This document shows, piece by piece, positions 26,616 through 35,176 of a stretch of DNA of 64,000 bases. Both the position numbers and the translations under genes were made by a program. How positions within the stretch are numbered: position 1 is the stretch's first letter; each line of letters begins with the position of its first letter. The notes under the pieces were generated by a model. It had not been told where the DNA came from. It made no database searches and saw only the letters and a program-made list of their open reading frames with translations. The stretch is from Enhygromyxa salina (GTDB lineage: Bacteria; Myxococcota_A; Polyangia; Nannocystales; Nannocystaceae), in contig NZ_JMCC02000075.1 of NCBI RefSeq assembly GCF_000737335.2, forward strand, positions 1 to 64,000. Direction: 5' to 3'.

Positions 26616-27775
26616 GACGCACACTCCTGTGCAGCCATTGCCAAGGGCACGCACACGCGAAATTCTTCGCCACGCTGATCGATCTGGATCCCGCGCCCAA
26701 CCGCGAGCTTGCTGCGCTCGTCGAGGTTGCGCAGGCCGGTCCCGGCGGACTCGCGCACGCTCCGACGCGGACGGCGACGATTGGCCACGAACATGCACGG
26801 CGCACCCTCGAGCTCGGCGTAGCCAACCTCGATCTCCAGCGGCGCGCCGGCCCCCACTTCGTTGTGCTTGATCGCGTTCTCGATCAGCAGCTGCAGAGCC
26901 GTTGGCGGCAACCGGGCGCCCGCTTGCATGGGCTTGGGCAGCTCGCAGCGCAGCGCCTCGCCGTAGCGGATCTGCATGAGCTCGAGGTAGGCCCGAGCAA
27001 AGCGCAGCTCCTCGGCCAGGGTGACCAAGCTCCGCCCGCGCTGACGCAGCAAGTATCGATAGATCCCCGCCAAGTCCTGGTTGAACGCGACCGCCCGGCG
27101 CGAGTCGGTCTTTATCAGGTGCCCGAGCGTGTTGAGCGAATTGAACAAGAAGTGCGGATCAACCTGAGCCAGAAAGCCCGAGAGCTCGGCCTCGGCCCGG
27201 GCGCGATCCAGGCGAGCGACCCGCAGCAGATCACCCTCGCGCTCTTTGATCAAGAACACGGTCTCGTAGGCGTGGGTCACGAACACCACGCAGATCACGT
27301 TGATCAGCGCGACCGTGCGGATCGCATCGGCATCGGCCACCGCGCCAATCCACCCATACCAAGCCAGCAGCGCGACCACGGTGATCGGCGCCGTGTACAG
27401 CACGATCGCCGCCAGCAGCAGCGAGAGCTTGCGCAGCGGGTGATTGAACCAGCCGTAGTGGCGCCGCTGCTCGAACAACAACCAGCGGTTTCCGTGCCAG
27501 ATCGCCGCGGCCAGACCCAAGAACCACAGCGTGCCCAGCCAGTACGCGAGCTGGCCGGGGCCCACGCCGTCGAGCAGCGGCGTGACGCGGGGGATCATCA
27601 GGCCAAACCCCGCAATCCCCAGGCGCCGCACCCAGCGATCATCGATGTCGTGAGCCGGACTGTGCTCGGGGCTGGCCAGCTCACCAGAGCGAGCGCCCAG
27701 TTCACCCCCGTCTGGTCCCCGTTCGTCGGAATTGAGTTTCGCCTGCGCGGCGTCGAGTGTTAGCGAACTCGCCAT
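26612..27775 (-). CDS. LytS/YehU-type sensor histidine kinase
   Basis: The ATG at 27775 follows GAGGGATCC, a good ribosome-binding site, and gives 387 residues; a TTG at 27793 is the alternative. After a polar N-terminal stretch come about four TM helices (about 50-185, including AYWLGTLWFLGLAAAIW and LLLAAIVLYTAPITVVALLAWYG). The His_kinase domain reads FLAQVDPHFLFNSLNTLGHLI (phosphorylated His in DPHFLFN). The ATPase part has LQLLIENAIKHN and a C-terminal GTGLRNLDERSKL. It is translationally coupled to the LytTR regulator. Its start codon overlaps that of the divergent gene at 27774. Confidence 0.94.
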   Translation of the reverse strand: MASSLTLDAAQAKLNSDERGPDGGELGARSGELASPEHSPAHDIDDRWVRRLGIAGFGLMIPRVTPLLDGVGPGQLAYWLGTLWFLGLAAAIWHGNRWLLFEQRRHYGWFNHPLRKLSLLLAAIVLYTAPITVVALLAWYGWIGAVADADAIRTVALINVICVVFVTHAYETVFLIKEREGDLLRVARLDRARAEAELSGFLAQVDPHFLFNSLNTLGHLIKTDSRRAVAFNQDLAGIYRYLLRQRGRSLVTLAEELRFARAYLELMQIRYGEALRCELPKPMQAGARLPPTALQLLIENAIKHNEVGAGAPLEIEVGYAELEGAPCMFVANRRRPRRSVRESAGTGLRNLDERSKLAVGRGIQIDQRGEEFRVCVPLAMAAQECAS

Positions 27776-28172
27776 GGATCCCTCACAGATCAACTACCTC
27801 GCCGTTGGCGCCGCGGCGCTCTCGAGCTTTCTGATCGGCGGCCTGTGGTACAGCCCCATCCTATTCGCCAAAGCGTGGATGCGCGAGGCCGGTCTGAGCG
27901 AGGACGAGCTGAGCAAGGGCGTGGGCCGGACCTTTGGCGTCTCGTTCTTGATCTCGGTGGTGATCGCCTTGAACCTGGCGTTCTTCTTGGGTCCCGACGT
28001 CACCCTGGTCACGGGCATGACTTACGGCGCGCTCGCGTCCGTGTGGGTCGGGGGCTCGATGGCGATCACCTTCTCGTTCGAGCGGCGCAGCCTGGTGCTC
28101 ACCCTGATCGACGCGGGCTACCACGCGGTCGCCTACACGGTCATGGGCGCGATCATTGGAGCCTGGCACTGA
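27774..28172 (+). CDS. DUF1761 family small membrane protein
   Basis: The ATG at 27774 gives 132 residues with four TM helices: INYLAVGAAALSSFLIGGLWYSP..., VSFLISVVIALNLAFFLG, MTYGALASVWVGGSMAI and HAVAYTVMGAIIGAW. The GGLWYSP.LF...W motif in helix 1 is typical of DUF1761. Function is unknown. It is divergent from the LytS-like kinase with no intergenic space: the palindrome CCATGG at 27772-27777 contains both start codons. This hints at joint regulation with, or sensing by, the kinase. Confidence 0.9.
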   Translation: MDPSQINYLAVGAAALSSFLIGGLWYSPILFAKAWMREAGLSEDELSKGVGRTFGVSFLISVVIALNLAFFLGPDVTLVTGMTYGALASVWVGGSMAITFSFERRSLVLTLIDAGYHAVAYTVMGAIIGAWH

Positions 28173-28214
28173 TCGACGTGGACAGCGGGAGGTTGGGCCT
28201 GCCAGAATCCCAGC

Positions 28215-28967
<753 letters not shown>

Positions 28968-28992
28968 CCACACCCCGCGAACACCCCCCCAG

Positions 28993-29411
28993 TTGGGAGC
29001 GAGCGAAGCGAGTGACCGCGAAGGGCGAAACCGTCTAGGGGGCCAGTCACTCCCCCAAGCACGCCGCCCCTCGCGGGGGCAGAGCATCGAATGGAGCGCC
29101 ATCCGGTGGCCGTAATCGCCCAGACAAGAGCCCCCTCCTAGGGGGCCAAACATGCGGATGCGAACAGCCAGCCAATTGGGAGCGAGCGAAGCGAGTGACC
29201 GCGAAGTGCGAAACCATCTACGGGGCCAGTCACTCCCCCAAGCACGCCGCCCCTCGCGGGGGCAGAGCATCGAATGGAGCGCCATCCGGTGGCCGTAATC
29301 GCCCAGACAAGAGCCCCCTCCTAGGGGGCCAAACATGCGGATGCGAACAGCCAGCCAATTGGGAGCGAGCGAAGCGAGTGACCGCGAAGTGCGAAACCGC
29401 CTGTGGGGGTC
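28993..29411 (+). repeat. Tandem 183-bp repeat, about 2.3 copies
   Basis: Units begin TTGGGAGCGAGCGAAGCGAG at 28993, 29176 and 29359, an exact period of 183 bp. The first two units are nearly identical; the third is cut after about 50 bp and ends TGTGGGGGTC at 29411, 2 bp before the stop of the reverse gene at 29414. Each unit contains the hairpin GCCCCCT-CCT-AGGGGGC and then ACATGCGGATGCGAACA, so the array is a diverged relative of the dispersed repeat at 46.6, 48.0 and 54.4 kb. No gene was found in 28968-29413. Confidence 0.85.
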
Positions 29412-29413
29412 TA

Positions 29414-31051
29414 TCAAAACGCGAAGGGGACATCGAAGATGATCGGGATCCCAGCCGAGGGCAGGGTCCAGCGGCGCATCTTCTTGGCCGAGCACTTCGC
29501 CACGCCGTAGCCGACCTCGTCCTTGCCAATGTCGACCTTGGTCACGACCCCGTCTTGATCCAGCGAGACCGTGAACACCACGTTGCCCGCCAGGTCTGGC
29601 TTGCCAACCCGCGCGTCTTCCAAACACGCGAGCAGATCACCCACTCGCTGGGTGACCCCCTGGCGGATCGCCGGGGTCATCTTGGACTTGGTCAGCAGCG
29701 ACTCTTCCGGCGGCGCTGGCTTGGGCGGCTCAGCGGGCGTGTCCGCGGCGGGTTGAGGAGCGGGGGCCGGGGCTGGAGCTGGCGCGGGGACGACGGCCCC
29801 ACCGTTGGCGGCCGCCTGGGTCCCGCCGTTCGCCGCCGGCTGCGTCCCACCGTTGGCGGCCGGCTGCGTCCCGCCGTTCGCCGCGGGGGCTGGCTCGGTG
29901 CCAGGCGGACCGGGCACGTCCTTGAACCCGCCAAACGCGGTACCGCCACCCGCCCCTGAAGCTGGTGCAGGCGCGCTGCCACCCGAGCCGCGCACGGCCG
30001 AGCCGCGCCCGCCACCGCCACGACCTCCTCCACCTCCGCCACTTGCAACCCCAGGTGCGTCGGCGACTGGCGCTGGCACTTGGCCGTAGGGCAAGCCCGT
30101 GTTCGGGTCGATCGGCACAGCGGCCGGAGCGGGTGGCGCTGGCGGTGCGGGCTGCTGCTGCTCCTGCTGCGCGGCCAGCTGCGCCGCCGGATCCACGGCA
30201 GCCGGATCACCCTGGTCTTTCTTGTCACCAAACGCGATCCACAGCAGCGCGATCACGGCCACCGCCGACACGCCGCCCAAGATCCACGTGTTGCGATCGA
30301 CCGCGCCGCTCGCCGCCACGGCCACCATCGAGTCGTCACCATCATCTTCGTCGAACTCGTCGTCGTCCCATTCGCGGGCCCGCGCGGCTCGAGCCTTGCG
30401 CGCCTCGGCCCGACGCTTCTTCCTGCGCCGCTCGGCCTCGCGTTGCCGCGCTCGCTCGAGCTCGTCATCTTCGGGATCGTCAAAGTCATCGAGATCAGCG
30501 TCGTCGTCATCAAGGTCGTAGTCACCGACCACCTGGGCGTCGATCGACCCGCCGTCCGCACCGACGACGGTCGCGTCGGCGAGCTTGCGTTCGCGCTTGC
30601 TGCGAGGCCGGGGCTCGTCGTCCTCGTTGGTGCCCCCACCACGCCCGGCCGCTGCCCCGCCGACAAACCCCATCTGCGCGGCAAGGCGCGGATCCAGGCG
30701 CGGATCCATCATGGGGCCCCCAGGCCACCCCCACGGCATGCCCATGCCCGCTGGCATCAGCTGCTGCGGCCCCAGGGCGACCAGCGACGAAGCCGAGGCC
30801 CGGCCGCTGCGACGCATGGCCACGGCCGAGCAGCGGATCGCCTCGCGGACCTTGGGCGCGTGCTCGAGCTCCCTGCGAAGGCTGTCCAAGTCCGAGGGCA
30901 GCGGGATCCCCAGCGCCTCGAACTCGGCGACCTCGGCGGCCCGGGTCTCGGGATCGATGTCGGCGGTCACCGGCCCTGCGTCGCGCCAGCGCTCGAACTC
31001 GAACGCGTCCTCGGCCGCCAGCAACAGAATCTCTTTGGCGTTCGCTTGCAT
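29414..31051 (-). CDS. Single-pass membrane protein with AgmX/PglI-type TonB-like C-terminal domain
   Basis: The 545-residue product has a cytoplasmic N-terminal part (about 1-260). It starts as a helical domain (LLLAAEDAFEFERWRDAG...), then becomes Met/Pro/Gly-rich, acidic (DDDDADLDDFDDPEDDE) and strongly basic (RRRKKRRAEARKARAARAR). One TM helix follows (WILGGVSAVAVIALLWIAF). The periplasmic part is low complexity, with three near-perfect ANGGTQPA repeats and Pro/Ala runs. It ends in a TonB-like fold (about 450-545: LLACLEDARVGKPDLAGNVVFTVSLDQDGVVTKVDI...RRWTLPSAG). In myxobacteria such domains occur in gliding and envelope-energy proteins such as AgmX. It lies 2 bp after the sigma-like gene at 31054, so they are one operon. 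Confidence 0.8.
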   Translation of the reverse strand: MQANAKEILLLAAEDAFEFERWRDAGPVTADIDPETRAAEVAEFEALGIPLPSDLDSLRRELEHAPKVREAIRCSAVAMRRSGRASASSLVALGPQQLMPAGMGMPWGWPGGPMMDPRLDPRLAAQMGFVGGAAAGRGGGTNEDDEPRPRSKRERKLADATVVGADGGSIDAQVVGDYDLDDDDADLDDFDDPEDDELERARQREAERRRKKRRAEARKARAARAREWDDDEFDEDDGDDSMVAVAASGAVDRNTWILGGVSAVAVIALLWIAFGDKKDQGDPAAVDPAAQLAAQQEQQQPAPPAPPAPAAVPIDPNTGLPYGQVPAPVADAPGVASGGGGGGRGGGGRGSAVRGSGGSAPAPASGAGGGTAFGGFKDVPGPPGTEPAPAANGGTQPAANGGTQPAANGGTQAAANGGAVVPAPAPAPAPAPQPAADTPAEPPKPAPPEESLLTKSKMTPAIRQGVTQRVGDLLACLEDARVGKPDLAGNVVFTVSLDQDGVVTKVDIGKDEVGYGVAKCSAKKMRRWTLPSAGIPIIFDVPFAF

Positions 31052-31053
31052 CG

Positions 31054-31629
31054 CTAAAAACCCAACTTTCCGAGCTCGTAGCCGAGCATGGTTCGAAACG
31101 CCCGCAGCGCCCCGGCGAACTCGCCGTCGCTCTTGCGGGCCAAGATCGGCGAGGCAGTCTTGAGCATGCGCGCGGTCTCGTGACCGCTGCGAACATCCAG
31201 GGCCTGCCCCTCTTCGGCGAGCGCCAGCCAGGTATGGGCGAGCTCGCGGGCGTCGGGGTTGTGACTCTGGGTCAGCTTTTGCAGCGCCACAGCGACCGCG
31301 CTGGCGAGTCGATCCGTGTCGGCGAGCTCGAGCCGCCGCAGCCCGGTTGGCGCCGCGCCAGGCTCGAGCTCGTCACGGCGCAGCGCGACGAAGGTCATCA
31401 CGTAGCCGCGCAGCGAGCCGCGCAGCTCGAAGTCCGGCGCGCTGAGCCGGTTGAGCAGGCGGGCGCGCAGCGGCCCAACGATGTGATCGAGGCGCCCCCG
31501 CGCGTCGGAGACCCCGGGGATCTCGAGCTCGCGCACGGCCTCGCGGATCAGCTCGGCGAAGGCGTGCAGCGCCGCCCGATCACCGACGCGGATGCTCGCT
31601 AGCAGCTGCTCGTCGCGGACCGAAGGCAT
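31054..31629 (-). CDS. Sigma-factor-like protein lacking a clear region 4
   Basis: The 191-residue product begins like an ECF sigma factor: DEQLLASIRVGDRAALHAFAELIREAVREL, then FELRGSLRGYVMTFVALRRDEL, which fits region 2. The C-terminal half (about 105-191, VALQKLTQSHNPDARELAHTWLALAEEGQAL...) is helical, but I cannot find the conserved region 4 helix-turn-helix. It may be a divergent sigma factor or a degenerate regulatory relative. It is co-transcribed with the TonB-like membrane protein (2-bp gap) and divergent from a Ser/Thr kinase, the same layout as at 22 kb and 60.7 kb. Confidence 0.6.
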   Translation of the reverse strand: MPSVRDEQLLASIRVGDRAALHAFAELIREAVRELEIPGVSDARGRLDHIVGPLRARLLNRLSAPDFELRGSLRGYVMTFVALRRDELEPGAAPTGLRRLELADTDRLASAVAVALQKLTQSHNPDARELAHTWLALAEEGQALDVRSGHETARMLKTASPILARKSDGEFAGALRAFRTMLGYELGKLGF

Positions 31630-31794
31630 GTCCGCCGAGTATATGCGGGGACGTCGCGGCGCGGGTCGCGGGGTGTGTTCAGCTCGGGCGAGGGCTCCTC
31701 GCCCGCTCGCGGACGCCCTTCGCGGGCCGATTCACCGCGGCTATCTCCAGATCCCGACGGCGGACCTGGCCCGCACGCATGACGATCGGATAGC
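31630..31794. promoter_or_regulatory. Divergent region between sigma-like and kinase genes
   Basis: These 165 bp hold the promoters of the two divergent operons. A hairpin-forming word GGGCGAGG-GCTC-CTCGCCC lies near 31688-31706, and GGACGCCCTTCGCGGGCC follows. No sigma boxes could be assigned. The kinase start is a GTG at 31795. Confidence 0.3.
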
Positions 31795-33297
31795 GTGCAT
31801 GCGGTGTCCGAACCTGCTCAGCGCCGTGTCGGCAGCTATCGGATCGTCCGAAGGTTGGCCGTTGGCGGCATGGCCGAGATCTTCTTGGCCCGGCTCGAGG
31901 CGGCCCACGGGTTCACCAAGCAGGTCGTGCTCAAGCGCCTGCTGCCCCACCTTTGCGAGGATCCCAGCTTCATCGAGATGTTCTTGTACGAGGCGCGCCT
32001 CGCCGCTCGCCTCAGCCACCCCAACATCGCGCAGGTCTTCGACATTGGTGAGAGTGACGAGCGGGTCTACTACGCGATGGAGTACGTCCACGGGGCGGAC
32101 CTGCGCGACGTGGCCAAGCGCATCGACGCGACCTGGAACGCGCCGCCGCTCGAGCTGGTGATCGGCGTGTGCATCGGCGTCGCGGCCGGGCTCCACTACG
32201 CCCACACGGCCCGCGACGAGACCGGCCGCCCGCTGGCGATCGTCCACCGCGACGTCAGCCCCGCGAACGTGGTCGTGACCTACGGTGGCGTGGCCAAGCT
32301 GCTCGACTTTGGGGTCGCCAAGGCCAAGCTCGACGGCAAAGAGAGCACCGCCGTCGGCGTGCTCAAGGGCAAGCTCCCGTACATGTCGCCCGAGCAGATC
32401 GACTGCTCGGTGGCCCTGGACAGCCGCAGCGACGTGTTCTCGCTCGGCGTGATGTTGTGGGAGTTGACGACCCTGCAGCGGCTGTATCGCTGCGACAGCC
32501 AGATGGAGACGATCCGTCGCATCACCCGCGAAGACGCCCCGCCGCCGTCGGGCGTGCGCAAAGACTACCCGCCAGCGCTCGAGAAGATCGTGCTGCGCGC
32601 CCTCGCCCGTGACCGCGACCAACGCTACGCCAGCGCCTTCGAGCTGCAGCGAGCGCTCGAGGCGTTCGCGCTGGATCAGCAGCTGGTGGTGTCGCCCTCG
32701 AGGATCGCCGAGCTCATGGCCGAGCTGTTCGCCGAAGAGCTCGAGGGCGAGCGCGCGCAGCTCGAGGATGAGCCGCGCGAGGTGACGGACTCCGAGGTGT
32801 TCACGACCCACTGGTCGGCCGAAGCCAACGCCGCGCCCAGCGGCGGCGCGGACCAGCACGAGGCTCCGACCCGGCTGTCCGTCGTGGCACCCAGCCCCGG
32901 ACCGGCGGTCCCCGGACCAACGAGCCCAGATGACCCGAGCACGCGCCGCCGTCAGCCGTGGCCGTGGATCGGCGGCGCGGTTGGTGGGGCGCTGCTGGTC
33001 GCGCTGACCTGGAAGCTCGCGGGGAACGCTGGGTCGGACGAACAACCGCGCGCGCGCCCAGAGGTGGTCGACAGCCAGCCACCCGAGCAGCCGCCCGAGC
33101 CCAGCCCAGCCCCCGCTGTCGTCACCCCGCCGGCCCAGCCAGCCCCGGTCGCCCAGCCGGCGAGCGCCAAGCCAGCCCCACCGAGCAGCGAACGACCGCC
33201 GGACAAGCCCAAGCAACGCGAGCCAAAGCGCCAGACCAAGAAGACCTCGAAGCCAGACACCAACTGGAACAAGAACTCTCTGGCGCTCCCCAACTGA
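31795..33297 (+). CDS. Ser/Thr protein kinase (PknB-like), membrane anchored
   Basis: A GTG at 31795 gives 500 residues. The kinase domain (about 15-285) shows LAVGGMAEIFLAR, Lys47 in VVLKRL, catalytic Asp153 in IVHRDVSPANVV, DFG at 171-173 and LPYMSPEQ. HRDVSPAN instead of HRDLKPEN is common in myxobacterial kinases. A long acidic and Pro-rich juxtamembrane linker leads to one TM helix (WIGGAVGGALLVALTWKLA, about 385-403) and a Pro/Ala/Lys-rich tail outside (PEPSPAPAVVTPPAQP...KQREPKRQTKK). There is no folded sensor domain. It is the first gene of an operon with the TPR protein (33305) and the LamG lipoprotein (34084). Confidence 0.92.
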   Translation: MHAVSEPAQRRVGSYRIVRRLAVGGMAEIFLARLEAAHGFTKQVVLKRLLPHLCEDPSFIEMFLYEARLAARLSHPNIAQVFDIGESDERVYYAMEYVHGADLRDVAKRIDATWNAPPLELVIGVCIGVAAGLHYAHTARDETGRPLAIVHRDVSPANVVVTYGGVAKLLDFGVAKAKLDGKESTAVGVLKGKLPYMSPEQIDCSVALDSRSDVFSLGVMLWELTTLQRLYRCDSQMETIRRITREDAPPPSGVRKDYPPALEKIVLRALARDRDQRYASAFELQRALEAFALDQQLVVSPSRIAELMAELFAEELEGERAQLEDEPREVTDSEVFTTHWSAEANAAPSGGADQHEAPTRLSVVAPSPGPAVPGPTSPDDPSTRRRQPWPWIGGAVGGALLVALTWKLAGNAGSDEQPRARPEVVDSQPPEQPPEPSPAPAVVTPPAQPAPVAQPASAKPAPPSSERPPDKPKQREPKRQTKKTSKPDTNWNKNSLALPN

Positions 33298-33304
33298 GCT
33301 TCAC

Positions 33305-34087
33305 ATGCCGCGTCGCTCCCTCGCTCTCTTCATCTCGATCGCCTGCATCTGGGCGCCCACGCGGGCGGCCGAGGCATCCCCCGCCACGCGAGCGGACGCC
33401 GACGCGCACTACGAAGCGGCGGCCGAGCTCTACGCCCGCGAAGACTACGCCGGGGCTGCCAGCGAGTTCGCGGTTGCCTACGCCCTGGCCCCGCGGGTCG
33501 ACACGCTGTTCGCTTGGGCCCAGGCCGAGCGGCTCGCGGGACACTACGAAGAAGCGCTCGAGCTGTACGAACGCCTGCTCGCTGGCAACCTGTCCAAGGC
33601 CCAGCGCGAGGCGATCGAGACCTTGCGCTTCCAAGTCCGGGGCGAGCTCGTCATCGCGCCCCCCAAGCCAGCGACCGAGCCCGAACCGCCAGAGCCAGCG
33701 CCCGGACTGAGCGAGCCAGCAGCCGAGCACGACGACGACGCTCCGTCAGCCCGCCGCGGCGTCGGGGCGATCAGCGTCGGCGCTGGGCTGACGGCGCTCG
33801 CGGGCGGGCTGCTGGTCGGTGGCGCGGTGGTCGACAGCCGCGTCATCTCGGCCAACACCTACACGGACTTCGAGGCCGCGTTCAATCGAAACACGGGCCG
33901 GGGCCGCGGCGCGATCGGGCTGTACGCCAGCGGTGGGGTCCTGGCCGCGGCGGGCCTCGTCACGTTGATCGTTGGCGCGGTCCGCCTCCATCGATCCAAG
34001 CACCCACCGCGCACACAAATCGGCGTCGCGCCGGCGCTAGGCCGCGACCACGTCGGTGTCGTGCTGACGATCGGGAGCTGGCGATGA
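33305..34087 (+). CDS. Secreted TPR-like protein with C-terminal membrane segments
   Basis: The 260-residue product has a signal peptide (MPRRSLALFISIACIWAPTRAAEA) and two TPR-like helical pairs (about 25-110: AHYEAAAELYAREDYAGAASEFAVAYALAPRVDTLFAWAQAERLAGHYEEALELYERLL). A Pro/Glu-rich linker and two hydrophobic segments follow (VGAISVGAGLTALAGGLLVGGAVV; AIGLYASGGVLAAAGLVTLIVG). This TPR, linker and double-hydrophobic layout is frequent in myxobacterial kinase operons; the role may be protein interaction at the envelope. It lies 7 bp after the kinase and overlaps the next gene by 4 nt (ATGA). Confidence 0.8.
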   Translation: MPRRSLALFISIACIWAPTRAAEASPATRADADAHYEAAAELYAREDYAGAASEFAVAYALAPRVDTLFAWAQAERLAGHYEEALELYERLLAGNLSKAQREAIETLRFQVRGELVIAPPKPATEPEPPEPAPGLSEPAAEHDDDAPSARRGVGAISVGAGLTALAGGLLVGGAVVDSRVISANTYTDFEAAFNRNTGRGRGAIGLYASGGVLAAAGLVTLIVGAVRLHRSKHPPRTQIGVAPALGRDHVGVVLTIGSWR

Positions 34088-35172
34088 CCGCGCGCGCGCG
34101 CCACCTCGTGCAGCAGCTTGCCTGGGGGATCACCGGTGCGCTCGCCGGCCTCGCTACACCAGCTTGCACGCTGCCCACTTCGTTCGCGTGCCTCAACAGC
34201 AGCCAGTGTGGTGGCGGCGGTCAGTGTGTCGCGGGCGGCTGCGCATTCCCAGACGGCGACTGCCCCAGCGGGTATCGCTACGGCGTGCTCTCGCCCGAGG
34301 GCCTCGCTGGGCTGTGTGTGCCGGTCGGGTTCGAGTCGAGCGTCTCCGACGACAGCGGCTCGGGCGAGGACATGCTCGACACCAGCGAGTCGGCCAGCTC
34401 CGCGAGCTCGGACACCACCGACACCAACGCAACCAGTGAGAGCGAGAGCGAGAGCGAGTCGGACACCAGTGACACCGACCCAACCGACACCGAGACCACC
34501 GACACCAACCCAACCGACACCGGGACCACCGGCGAGATCCCCGACACCGCGATCGCCCACTACAGCTTCGACGACATCGCGCTGCCAACCATCTTTGACA
34601 GCTCCGGCAACGACTTCCACGCCGAGATGTCCAGCTTGCAGCCAACAACCCCGGCGATCGTGGGTGAAGGCCTGAGCTTCACCAGCACCGACCACGTGAT
34701 CGTGCCGCTGGGCGTGCTCGCTGGCCGCACGGCGTTCACGATCGAGTACTACGTCCGGGTCACGCAGCCCACGCAGCCGCGTCAGTTCATCCTGTACTAC
34801 GGCCACGAGGTCGACACCGCGGCCAAGCCAAACTTGACCGTTTACGTGGAGCACACCGTCCCGCCGCTGCGTACCGCCAGGGTGCTGTGGGCTGCTGGCA
34901 ACCAAAATTATGGGCTGGTCGGCACCACGCCCCTCGACCAGAACGAGTGGCACCACGTCGCGTTGACCTTCGACAACAGCGGCATGCGAATGTACGTCGA
35001 CCACTTCCTCAACGCCGAAGATCCATTCGTGCCCTCGCTGCTCAGCCCCAACCTCGCGTATATCCAGATCGGCGGGCTCCCAACCGGGTTCGGCGGCTTC
35101 GTTGGGACAATCGACGAGCTGCGGTTTAGCGAGGGCGCCCTCACCCCGGGCGAGCTGCAGCCGGTTCCCTGA
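34084..35172 (+). CDS. Lipoprotein with LamG/concanavalin-like lectin domain
   Basis: The ATG at 34084 overlaps the previous stop and gives 362 residues. The signal ends in a lipobox-like LATPAC (Cys about 24). A small Cys-rich module (CLNSSQCGGGGQCVAGGCAFPDGDCPSGYRYGV) is followed by a Ser/Asp/Thr/Glu stalk. A LamG-type jelly roll (about 155-360) is marked by AIAHYSFDD, IFDSSGNDFHAEM, GRTAFTIEYYVRV, NEWHHVALTFDNSGMRMYVD and GTIDELRFSEGALTPGEL. It probably binds carbohydrate at the cell surface. As the last gene of the kinase-TPR operon it is a candidate output or partner of that kinase. Its stop is 4 bp from the convergent KAS III gene. Confidence 0.88.
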   Translation: MTARARHLVQQLAWGITGALAGLATPACTLPTSFACLNSSQCGGGGQCVAGGCAFPDGDCPSGYRYGVLSPEGLAGLCVPVGFESSVSDDSGSGEDMLDTSESASSASSDTTDTNATSESESESESDTSDTDPTDTETTDTNPTDTGTTGEIPDTAIAHYSFDDIALPTIFDSSGNDFHAEMSSLQPTTPAIVGEGLSFTSTDHVIVPLGVLAGRTAFTIEYYVRVTQPTQPRQFILYYGHEVDTAAKPNLTVYVEHTVPPLRTARVLWAAGNQNYGLVGTTPLDQNEWHHVALTFDNSGMRMYVDHFLNAEDPFVPSLLSPNLAYIQIGGLPTGFGGFVGTIDELRFSEGALTPGELQPVP

Positions 35173-35176
35173 GGAC

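Noticed and set aside
28993..29411. CRISPR array
   Set aside because: Units are 183 bp and nearly identical throughout, with no repeat/spacer alternation and no cas genes nearby.
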